Assembly: GCA_944989445.1 (NCBI GenBank)
Contig: CALYLW010000137.1
Span: 192,134-256,133 of the forward strand
Direction of reading: 5' to 3'
Origin: Ampullaceana balthica
Taxonomy: Eukaryota; Mollusca; Gastropoda; Lymnaeidae
DNA: 64,000 nucleotides
Shown here: positions 53,698 through 64,000 of the stretch, in pieces
How positions within the stretch are numbered: position 1 is the first letter of the stretch
Layout: the number at the start of each line of letters is the position of its first letter
The notes under the pieces: model-generated
Told to the model about the DNA's origin: nothing
What the model saw: only the letters and a program-made list of their open reading frames with translations
Database searches by the model: none
Translations under genes and position numbers: made by a program

Positions 53698-56600
53698 CGA
53701 GAGCAATGCCCGTGCGATGCTACGGGTAGGCACAATGAAAATAACTTTATTTGGATTTGAGTTTCACATTCCCCTTAATAATGAGTGTAAACGTATCAGG
53801 AAATTAGGGTAGTGATAAATCAAACCCCTTCTTTATAAAAATCACGATATGTGTGTCTAGAAAATAGAAAATATGATGAATTTAAATATTTCCCATCAAT
53901 TTTGGTATTTCTGCTTTAATAACGCACTCTTTTCTCGATATACTTTACCAGAATAACAAAGGTCCTTAACAGTTACAAAAATCTAATGGGCAAGGCTAAA
54001 TTTCTTTTTCCATAAATCAAAAAATTAAAACAATATCTTTGATTCCTTTGGTTCTAGGGAAACGCTCTTAAAATCACCATCTCCATTTTATAAGCTAAGT
54101 ATGAAATTAGTTCAAGATGATTAGGATATTTTTTTAGCATAGTAACAAAGCAATAAATTGGCAGATACTTGTTTCACTTAAATAACGGATTATTTTTATT
54201 GTATTTATATTCAAGCCTTTTTTCATTGTAGCTTTTTTAGCTTATAAAATGACATATAAGTTAGGGCTTAATATATAACATATATTATGTAGGCATTTGA
54301 TTTTAAAACAGAATTGTTTTTAAAAATCAGTCTGTATACAAAATTTTATCTTCGTTGTATAATATTGCTCAAATAGAATCAAGTTGTTATGTCACAATAT
54401 CAGTTGCTGTTAGTGTCTTTTTTTGCCAGAACAGGGGTAGGCACAATTAAAAAATAACTTTATTTTGTTTTGGGTCTCAAATTTCCCTTAAAATTGAATG
54501 TAATGCATCATGAAATTAGGGTAGTGATAAATCAAACCACGTCTTATAAAATTCACGATATGTTGTCGAGAAAATAGAAATATGATGAATTTAAATATTA
54601 ACCATCAATTTTGGTATGTCTGCTTTAATAACGCATGCTTTTCTCTATATAATATACTCCTACAGAATATGAAAGGTACTTAAGAGTTATAAAAATCTAA
54701 TCGGCAAGGCTCAATTTATTTTCACATGAATAAAAAAAAATTAAAAATATATTTCCATATGATTCCTTTGGTTCTAGGAAAATGCTCTGAAAAACACCAA
54801 TTCCATTGTATAGTTTAAGCATGAAATTAGTTTAAGACGAATTCATTAGTATTTGAGCCAGATAATATTTATTTGAAAATATATGCTTAGTGGAGGGTGG
54901 AAATATGGTTTACGGGTGTACGGTTCTTATTTTCTTTTCACACGAATATTAACATAAAAACAATGGTGTTTTTTTTTAAATTCCTAGAGATTGATTTTCT
55001 AATAAATTGCGTCATTTTGAAAGGACTTTTCCACTCTTTTCTTCTAGTATTAACAAAGCAATAAGTTGGCAGATACTTGTTCCACTAAAATAAAGGATTA
55101 CTTTTCGTTGTATTTGTATTTAAGCCTTTTTTCATTGTAGCATTTTTTAGCTTATAAAATGACATATTTGGTAATGGTCTTAATATATAACATATATTTG
55201 TAGGCATTTAATATTAAATCAGAATAATTTAAAAAGAATTTTTTTCAAGAAAGTCTATATACAGCTTAAAGAAAACTGCCATTTAGTAAACCACATGATC
55301 TGCCTTTGAAATCAGTCTTTAAACAAAACGTTATCCTCGTTGCATAATATTGCTGAAATAAAATCAAGCTGTTATGTCTAAATATCAGTTGCTGTTAGAG
55401 TATTTTTTCGCTTAAGCACGCACTTTCTGAAGCTAGAACCTATATATGAGTCGTAATACCCGCGATATGTCTTTACACTAAATATATTTATACCTTAAAG
55501 AACCGTACAGTTTATACCCGAAGTGTTGTGCCACGCAACTCATTGTTCTAGAAATGTAACTATTTTTTTTAATTAATGTTTTAGTTTTGTAAGCTCTTAA
55601 ATACCTTTCTTAGCAATGATTTTTATGGGAAAAGCATATTATTATATGTGAATTTTGATGCTTAAGTAAGGTGTGGATGGGTTTTATTTGTTTTAAAGAA
55701 ACATTTTGAATCGCAAGGTCTGGGCTTCAAATTTACCCTGCTGATTTAGTTTAATCTATGCAAAAAGTATAAAAACAGTTGCTAAGCTATCGTGTTTATG
55801 TCATCCAGGGTTGGGCGATATTATTGACTCTTACCCCACCAATAAATGGTACATTTCAAAAGGTCATAAAGTTGTACTCAATATAAAAATAGCTGTTCCA
55901 CTTATTAACCACACTCATTGGTCCGTGCATATAACTCCTATATATAATCCATTTTCGTCTATAACAGTACCGATTTTTTTTTCATTCCTTCTATTTCCTT
56001 GGGGAAGTTTATGGAGCAATCGTTCCAGAAAAAAAATCTGTGTAAACTATTTAAGCACCGAAGGAAAATAAATATCCCACCTAAGAATCATTGATAAATA
56101 TAACTTACCTAGCATGTTTGACTTAATTTTACAAAAAGAATATTAACATGTGGCTAAGCTATAGTGTTTGGTATCTGGTTTCACTCATGTGCTTTCTTTC
56201 TCTAATGCATTGAATACATTGTTAGTATTTGATTAGTATTTGATTATTTAGAACTAACTTGTAAAATGTCAAATACATTAAGTATTTAAATTAAACATAT
56301 AAAAGATATAAAGAAAATTGGTAAAATGATACTGTGTATTTGATGATAAAGAAAATAATAGAAAATAATAGTATATAAATATTGTTAATAGCGCTAAAAA
56401 ACAATGACTATGGTTTGTAAACAAAAATGTTAGGTAGATTAACGTTGAACATAAATGTAGACATCTGGAAAAGACCAAAGCAAATAAATTTTTCGAACGG
56501 CTGAATAAAATACAGCTCGAAAATACATTAAGGAAACAGTGTAAAGATGTAATTTGCAAACAAATATTAATTCTGTAATATTTTTACAAAAAAATTATAC

Positions 56601-56998
56601 GTATTCTTGTTAGAGGCGCAACATTATCAGACATAAAAATAAACCGTTTCATCACATTTAGTTCACAACATAAACACACACACACACTCACTTTATTCAC
56701 ACACTTATACACACAAACATAAACACACAAACAGATGGTACCATTAAAAAAATCACATTTCATTGAAATAACCGCGGCTCTTTTTACTTTGTTTCCCATT
56801 TACAAATTAATATGAGCTCGAACTATTACGTCAAGTCACAATATTTTATAGCGAGAAACGCGTCTTGTTAATCTCGACACCAAAATGTTTATTATTTAAT
56901 TTTCAATAATTTATTTTATTTTCGGGAGTTACCCCGCATAGCGAGCACCCACGCACACACACGGCTTCGGACGCGCTTAGGCGCAATATATATAGGGA
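53698..56998 (-). mobile_element. Helitron-like array unit 2 (3.3 kb)
   Basis: Read on the minus strand, its 3' end is CCCGTAGCATCGCACGGG (hairpin), CATTGCT and CTCG, then T, which resembles a Helitron end with CTAG changed to CTCG. Its 5' end carries GCGCGTCCGAAGCCGTGTGT. The internal ~720-bp repeat begins at about 54432. No coding region is supported. Confidence 0.6.
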
Positions 56999-59900
56999 CG
57001 AGAGCAATGCCCGTGCGATGCTACGGGTAGGCACAATGACGTTATATATATTTGTATTTGAGTTTCACATTCCCCTCAATAATGAGTGTAAACGTATCAG
57101 GAAATTAGGGTAGTGATAAATCAAAAACCTTCTTTATAAAAATTACGATATGTGTGTCTAGAAAATAGAAAGTATGATGAATTTAAATATTACCCATTAA
57201 TGTTGGTATTTCTGTTTTAATAACGCACGCTTTTCTCTATATACTTTACCAGAATAACAAAGGTCCTTAACAGTTACAAAAAACTAATGGGCAAGGCTCA
57301 ATTTCTTTTTCCATGAATCAAAAAGTGAAAACAATATCTTTGATTCCGATGGTTCTAGCAAAAAGCTCTTAAAATCACCCACTCCATTTTATAAGCTAAG
57401 TATGAAATTAGTTTTAAAGACGATTAGCATATTTTTTTAGCATAGTAACAAAGCAATAAATTAGCATATTTTTTTAGCATAGTAACAAAGCAATAAATTA
57501 GCAGATACTTGTTTCACTTAAATAACGGATTATTTTTCTTTCTATTTATATTAAAGCCTTTTTTCATTAGAGCCTTTTTAGCTTATAAAATTACATATAA
57601 GTTACGGCTTAATATATAACATATATTATGTAGGCATTTGATTTTAAAACAGAATAGTTTTTTAAAAAATCAGTCTGTATACAAAACTTTATCCTCGTTG
57701 TATAATATTACTCAAATAAAATCAAGTTGTTATGTCACAATATCAGTTGCTGTTAGTGTATTTTTTTGCCAGAACAGGGGTAGGCACAATTAAAAAATAA
57801 CTTTATTTGGTTTTGGGTCTCAAATTTCCCTTAAAAATGAATGTAAATGCATCATGAAATTAGGGTAGTGATAAATCCAACCGCTTCTTATAAAATTCAC
57901 GATATGTGTGTCGAGAAAATAGAAAGTACGATGAATTTAAATATTAACCATCAATTTTGGGATGTCTGCTTTAATAACGCATGCTTTTCTCTATATAATA
58001 TACTCCTACAGAATATGAAAGGTACTTAAGAGTTATAAAAATCTAATCGGCAAGGCTCAATTTATTTTCACATGAATAAAAAAAAATTAAAAATATATTT
58101 CCATATGATTCCTTTGGTTCTAGGAAAATGCTCTGAAAAACACCAATTCCATTGTATAGTTTAAGCATGAAACTTAGTTTAAGACGAAATAGCAAACATT
58201 TGAGCCAGATAATATTTATTTGAATATGTATGCTTAGTGGAGGGTGGAAATATGGTTTACGGGTGTATGATTCTTATTTTCTTTTCACACGAATATTAAC
58301 ATAAAAACAATGTAAATTCCTAGAGATTGATTTTCTAATAAATTGCGTCATTTTGAAAGGACTTTCCACTCTTTTCGTCTAGTATTAACAAAGCAATAAG
58401 TTGGCAGATACTTGTTCCACTAAAATAAAGGATTACTTTTCGTTGTATTTGTATTTAAGCCTTTTTTCATTGTAGCATTTTTTAGCTTATAAAATAACAT
58501 ATTTGGTAATGGTTTTAATATATAAGATATTTTTGTAGTCATTTGATATTAAATCAGAATAATTTTAAAAGAAATTTTTCAAGAAAGTGTATACAGCTTA
58601 ATAGAAAACTGCCATTTAGTAAACAACATGATCTGCCTTTGAAATCAGTCTTTATACAAAAATGTATCCTCGTTGCATAATATTGCTCAAATAAAATCAA
58701 GCTGTTATGTCTAAATATCAGTTGCTGTTAGTGTATTTTTTCGCTTGAGCACGCACTTTCTGAAGCTAGAACCTATATATGAGTCGTAATACCCGCGATA
58801 TGTCTTTACACTAAATATATTTATACCTTAAAGAACCGTACAGTTTATACCTGAAGTGTGTGCCACGCACTCATTGTTCTAGAAATGTAACTATTTTTTT
58901 TAATGAATGTTTTAGTTTTGTAAGCTCTTAAATACCTTTCTTAGCAATGATTTTTTATGGGAAAAGCATATTATTTATGTGAATTTTGATGCTTAAGTAA
59001 GGTGTGCATGGGTTTTATTTGTTTTAAGGAAACATTTTGAATCGCAAGGTCTGGGCTTAAAATTTACCCTGCTGATTTAGTTTAATCTATGCAAAAAGTA
59101 TAAAAACAGTTATCTTATCTTATCTATACAGACGCTCCTTCTATGCAGAAGATAGTTGCGTCCACAGACCATGACAGATGATCTGTTGGCAAGTGATGCA
59201 GCATTCACAGGCCACGGCTTTGTGGGTTCCACGCATTACCCAGCCGCCTAACTACATGTAGTGTTAGGTACCCATTCGGAGCGGGGTGACTCAGGGACGC
59301 CCTAGGCCCCGGGAACAAACCCTTGCCTTCACACGGATTCGAACCCGTGACCATCGGTACGACAGTCCAGTTCGCTGCCACTCGACCACCGAGTTGCTAA
59401 GCTATAGTGTTTATGTCATCCAGGGTTGGGCGATATTATTGACTCTTACCCCACCAATAAAAAATTGGTACATTTCAAAAGGTCATAAAGTTGTACTCAA
59501 TATAAAAATATATGTTCCACTTATAAACCACACTCATTGGTCCGTGCATATAACTCCTATATATAATCCATTTTCGTCTATAACAGTACCGATTTTTTTT
59601 TCATTCCTTCTATTTCCTTGGGGCAGTTTATGGAGCAATCGTTCCAGAAAAAAAAATCGTGTAAACTATTTAAGCACCGAACGAAAATAAATATCCCACC
59701 TAAGAATCATTGATAAATAAAACTTACCTAGCATGTTTGACTTAATTTATGCAAAAAGAATATTAACAGTGGCTAAGCTATAGTGTTTGGTATCTGGTTT
59801 CACTCATGTGCTTTCTTTCTCTAATGCATTGAATACATTGTTAGTATTTGATTAGTATTTGATTATTTAGAACTAACTTGTAAAATGTCAAATACATTAA

Positions 59901-60622
59901 GTATTTCAATTAAACATATAAAAGATATAAAGAAAAGTGGTAAAATTATACCGTGTATTCGATAATAAAGAAAATAATAGAAAATAATAGTATATAAATA
60001 TTGTTAAAATATTGCGCTAAAAAAACAATGACTATGGTTTGTAAACAAAAATGTTAGGTAGATTAACGTTGAACATAAATGTAGACATCTGGAGAAAGAC
60101 CAAAGCAAATAAATTTTTCGAACGGCTGAATAAAATACATCTCGAAAATACATAAAGGAAACAGTGTAAAGATGTAATTTGCAAACAAATATTAATTCTG
60201 TAATTTTTTACAAAAAAATTATACGTATTCTTGTTAGAGGCGCAACATTATCAGACATAAAAATAAACCCTTTCATCACATTTAGTTCACAACATAGACA
60301 CACACACACACTCACTTTATTCACACACTTATACACACAAACATAAACACACAAACAGATGGTACCATTTAAAAAATCACTTTTCATTGAAATAACGGCG
60401 GCTCTTTTTAGTTTGTTTCCATTTCACAAATTAATATGAGCTCGAACTATTACGTCAAGTCACAATATTTTATAGCGAGAAACGCCGTCTTGTTAATCTC
60501 AACACCAAAATGTTTATTATTTTACGTTCAATAATTTATTTTATTTTCGGGAGTTACCCCGCATAGCGAGCACCCACGCACACACACGGCTTCGGACGCG
60601 CTTAGGCGCAATATATATAGGG
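56999..60622 (-). mobile_element. Helitron-like array unit 3
   Basis: Starts with the same hairpin end and finishes TTAGGCGCAATATATATAGGG at the return to intron 2. It contains a SINE (59110-59394), and a 46-bp local tandem duplication of TTTTTTTAGCATAGTAACAA at about 57430-57500. The internal repeat begins at about 57777. Confidence 0.6.
59110..59394 (-). mobile_element. tRNA-derived SINE, minus strand
   Basis: Reverse complement of the SINE family at 52455. The (TATCT)n tail is at the left and box B GGATTCGAACC around 59335. It is inserted where unit 2 reads AAAACAGTTGCTAAGC. Position and orientation differ from the first, so the two insertions are independent. Confidence 0.85.
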
Positions 60623-61115
60623 ATATACAGCTGTTTTCCAGGACTTTTTAAATCTTTGTGTAATTTGAACATGTAGACTCGTAATTTCTGTTACTATCAA
60701 TAGCATTTGAAATTGTAGTGACTTAATTTGTGGTAGTGGTAGGTTAGTGTGCTGTGAGATGACGATAATTTTATTAGTAAAACGAATCATATAATTTGTT
60801 CTGGGCATTTTTAAGTGAATGTACACACAATTTTACGTATATTTGAATGAAGTTTCTAATATGCTTTTCCGGTTTTATTTATGTAACTGGTAACCCAGCA
60901 TAAAATCGTTTTTGTTTCTGAATGGGCTGTTTGCAAGAAGTGGTAAACCCTTTCGCTTTTAGCTGCAGGGGAAGACAGTTGTAAAACCTGCTCAGATATG
61001 AACACATAATTTAAACGATGTGTGTAAATCATTTTAAAATGCCCTTTCAGTCCCTGATTTCAATTTTAAGGTTTTGATATTGATCTTATTGCTAAGATAT
61101 TATTTGTACATTCAG

Positions 61116-61343
61116 CCGATAGGACCCATCCTATTTAAGAAGGACGGTTGCACCCAATCTCCAGACGTCGATCCAGGGTACGTGCGTGTGTTCCGACAGC
61201 AACGACACTGAATATCACGTGATGTGCAACGTGACGATGGTCTGCAATCTCGGTTATAAGCTGATCATCGGGCGAGTTCACATCAACAGGGACAACAATC
61301 ACAGACACAGAGACGACACCAGTGAGGTTTGGCAATGTCATAG
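61116..61343 (+). pseudogene. Exon 3, copy D (two frameshifts)
   Basis: 228 nt against 226 in copies A and C. One extra T lies in GATCCAGGGTACGTGCG (near 61179) and one extra base in CATCAACAGGGACAAC (near 61289). The middle, with TCVC and the following cysteines, is out of frame. Splice sites are intact. Confidence 0.75.
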
Positions 61344-61962
61344 GTAAATAAAAGACAAGAATATGAAAAGATAGTTTCATGCTATTATTTGATATATCTT
61401 TTACGATATTTATGAGGTTTTTTTTTAAGAAAAAGGAGCTGTTCAAAATGTACCAACAAAAAAAAAGGTCAACTAAGCCACTTTATCAAGAATTTGTGGA
61501 TATTATCTGCAGCGCAACTTAGTACTGCTCAAAAGATAAATGAGAAAGAAACGCAACTTTGAAATATCGCGGAATCAGAGCAGACAACATTAATATCATG
61601 CCATCCTACTTTTAGAAGAAAACATTTCATTTCCAACCTTCTAAATTTATACTAATTTTATCGCTTAGGTATTTTCAGTCATTCAAGTGCTTGTACATAG
61701 TCTATACATACGTAATGTAAGGATTGTGCTTTGTTTTGGACACAACCAATATATGCAGCATTGCTTTTTTGTTTTTTTTTAAATTTGGAAAAGAAGAAAC
61801 TCTATTTCAGTATCTCTTTGGATCATTATAAATGGTGATATTGAGTGTTTTACAATTTTAAAGAGAGAATGTTACGTAGAAAAATAATAATCATGCAGGA
61901 CAGGGAAACTAGTTAGCTAATTTAGAAGGTGTTTATTTATATAGCATCTTTAGTATATTCAG
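61344..61962 (+). other. Intron 3, first part, copy D
   Basis: AT-rich, same as copies A and C, ending in the target-site repeat AGTATATTCAG (61952-61962). Confidence 0.5.
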
Positions 61963-62591
61963 CGGGAGCAGGCCGCAACTCGAAACCGTAAAACTCCTGG
62001 CAGGCAATACCGAAGTCCGATATGTTAGGTGTTAGGTGCTAGTCACATATGATTACAGTCACTGTACGATCTTAGGCAAAGCATCTAGATGCAATGCCGA
62101 TGATGAAAACCAAAGTACCCGTTGAGAGTCGGGTTACTCCTCAAGCGGTGCCGGTTTAGGGCCAGGAGCGCAAGTAGAGATTAGCAAAAGGTACCGTGAA
62201 AAACGTAGCGGACGCCAGCTCTGAGGAAACCTTCCAGTGAGGGTTAAACCCTAGGTAGGTCATTGATGATCCTCTGCTTAGCGGCAGTTCTAACCATATA
62301 GACTCGTATGCTTAGCCGGGGTGGGACCTAAGTGGTAGCGAGTCGAAGTAGGGAAAATTCCACCCCTCCTTGTGAGGTCAATTTAAGTGGGAGGCATTTT
62401 CGACTTTGTGTCCTGGATGTCCTGGCGGCCGCTTCAGAAGCGACCGCTCCGGGGAGGTGGGGGGGGGGTTTCTTGGCTGTTACGACCCTCTTGGGGGAGG
62501 GGGGGCCAGACAGCTGAGAGGGTATTCCGGGAATTCCCATGAAGAGTACTAGGCTCGGGACTGCTGATTTTCGTCCACAAGTAGGATATTG
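61963..62591 (+). mobile_element. Type I LINE-derived element, copy D
   Basis: Full-length sister of 3614-4235, with the same flanking AGTATATTCAG repeats. It carries extra G in two G-runs (near 62458-62505) and the fuller core CAAGCGGTGCCGGTTTAGGG. Confidence 0.75.
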
Positions 62592-62602
62592 AGTATATTC
62601 AG

Positions 62603-63628
62603 CTCCAAATATTAATCTAAAATTACGTCAAAAGCAAATTTTAGAAAGATAAATGGAAAGTGGGATAACATAAAAATTAGAAAGTCATCTGAGTTACCTT
62701 AAGTTAAGATAATCTTTATTGGTGGCTTAACATGTAATCTTAAAGTCAAAAGAAAGTGAAATTGATGGATGGTTTGGCTAAAAAGTATATGCTTCTTCAT
62801 TCATTTTAATATACCAAAATGAAAATAAATTTAGCACCCCTAACAAAGATAAAATTACTTGCTTGGTTAAAGAACGAAATGTTATGTCACTTAGCCCTGA
62901 ATGCATAGAATTGATAACAACGGAAAACAGGTTATTAATAAACACTCAGTCTAGTTACTTACAAAAATGTAGGAAGGAAGCTACGTAAATGTGGTATATA
63001 CATTTTTATAAAGGTACCAGGATGAACAGAGTTTACTACGAAGCTGAATTTCCGCACAATGGAAATAGTATAGTTTTTTTTAGATTAACTATTGTTCTAA
63101 TACTGTTTTTGTTTATAATCTATAGACAACTGTTACTGATTTTACGCCATTGATAAGTTTCGAAAATGTATTTGAACTTTTGATTACTTATTCGCTTTAT
63201 TCTTGTTTTCTTCATTTTTCACTTGCCCGTGTCACGCTCTACTGAATGATGTAGGTTATTGTGAAGCAAGATTTGGTATGTACTTAAAAAGAATGTAGTG
63301 TAAAAAGTACATGTTTATTTAAAGTTTAAATTTAAAAAAGACAAGTATTCAAAAAACTACAAAGCTAGACATATATGTGCAATTCTTACAAAATTATGAT
63401 TATTTTTAAAACTTTGATTTCTGGCCAATTTTATCTCCAATTAACTTTTAAAAAAATTTATGCTACAAATTAATACAGCTTGGGTCAATGATGCCTTATC
63501 AAGTACAAGAAAAAAATAAGTTATAGGATCTTAGAGACCTGAAAGTTCAATTTTTTAAACCTCGAAAACTTCTTTTGCTGACACTCAACCATTTATCTGC
63601 TGAGACTAAACTGTTTTCCAATCTGCAG
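62603..63628 (+). other. Intron 3, second part, copy D
   Basis: AT-rich, same as 4247-5269. Nothing further is supported. Confidence 0.5.
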
Positions 63629-63839
63629 ACAAGCTGAGAAGTTGCTACGAAGACAGAGAAAGGAGAGTCTTAACTTTGCCATTTCCCAAAAATTTATCTA
63701 CTCATTGTCCGACCAATCTGATCGAAGGAGTGGACAGCATCTACTTGACCGGCATTATCTTGACCTATGGACTGACCTATGAGGGAGACACGAAGCTGGT
63801 CGTCAGGAGTGAACACGACACAGGCAAACAAGATGCATC
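63629..63839 (+). pseudogene. Exon 4, copy D (splice donor deleted)
   Basis: The acceptor AATCTGCAG and the frame through KNLSTHCPTNL, VDSIYLTG and DTGKQDA are intact. The sequence then goes from GCATC into CGTACAGAATCGGG. The deletion removed the GTGAGT donor, the left target-site repeat and the first bases of the type II element. Confidence 0.7.
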
Positions 63840-64000
63840 CGTACAGAATCGGGTTAATCCGAAGTGACCGTTTCGTCCCCTTCAGTTTACTGGCAACGCA
63901 ATTGATCGGTGCCGGTTTAGGACCAGGGTGCCAGTACGGATTAGCTAAAGATACCGTGGAGAACGCATAGGACGCCAGTTTTAAGGAAACCTTTTAGTGG
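63840..64000 (+). mobile_element. Type II LINE-derived element, start only (window edge)
   Basis: Matches 21370-21530 of copy B, including GATCGGTGCCGGTTTAGGAC and TAGCTAAAGATACCG, so this copy has the short internal form without RNase H as far as visible. Confidence 0.7.

Larger units (their letters stand above)
48000..63840 (+). pseudogene. Copy D of the secreted Cys-rich gene (exons 2-4, large insertion)
   Basis: Exon 2 (48000-48235), exon 3 (61116-61343) and exon 4 (63629 to about 63839) are in order. The signal-peptide exon is missing, as in copy C. Intron 2 is enlarged by a Helitron array (48891-60622). Exon 3 carries two separate one-base insertions. Exon 4 has lost its splice donor: GATGCATC runs directly into CGTACAGAATCGGG, which in copies A and B lies about 35 bp downstream. 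The copy continues beyond the window. Confidence 0.65.

Noticed and set aside
59286..59690. 134-codon frame beginning MTQGRPRPREQTLAF
   Set aside because: Antisense of a tRNA-derived SINE joined to Helitron sequence; the same reading appears at the other SINE.

Overview
The window looks like nuclear DNA of an animal. It is AT-rich, has GT-AG introns with separate small exons, and is crowded with eukaryotic transposons: LINE tails, a tRNA-derived SINE, hAT, Helitron and foldback elements. I see no bacterial-style genes. The mix of elements and the cysteine-rich secreted exon family suggest a mollusc, perhaps a gastropod. That is an inference of low to moderate strength; no marker gene proves it.

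The host content is one unrecognised gene family present as four damaged plus-strand copies. Copy A (about 0.55-10.3 kb) has a conserved upstream block, a signal-peptide exon and exons 2 to 7. Copy B (20.7-26.1 kb) has exons 4 to 7. Copy C (33.9-36.8 kb) has exons 2 and 3. Copy D (47.5-64.0 kb, cut by the window end) has exons 2 to 4, with an 11.7 kb Helitron array in the intron between exons 2 and 3. Splice phases match from exon to exon, so the exons make one protein of roughly 420 residues, secreted or an ectodomain, rich in cysteines and N-glycosylation sites. Its C-terminus is not seen on this strand. An inverted fragment at 18.9-20.7 kb keeps only the 24-nt exon 7 and intron sequence.

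Between copies lies a recurring module. In order it holds a CATG-rich minisatellite inside a minus-strand reading frame (signal peptide, His-rich stretch, transmembrane segment), a 22-bp minisatellite, an 18-bp minisatellite of 0.76-2.1 kb, and a LINE tail with a C2H2 finger. AT-rich DNA (twice hit by different Helitrons), a hAT element and a MITE follow. The minus-strand frame and the 22-bp and 18-bp arrays then come again, ending in a CT tract and a 26-bp minisatellite that leads into the next gene copy. The order recurs at 1-15 kb, 20.7-33.7 kb and 36.8-47.3 kb, so the locus is a TE-rich segmental duplication with an ancestral unit of very roughly 20 kb, reshaped by deletion, inversion and probably gene conversion.

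Every copy carries lesions and none can make the full protein as written, but the lesions differ and are partly complementary. Some single-base differences could be assembly errors. Most long open frames in the window come from minisatellites or microsatellites and are not genes.
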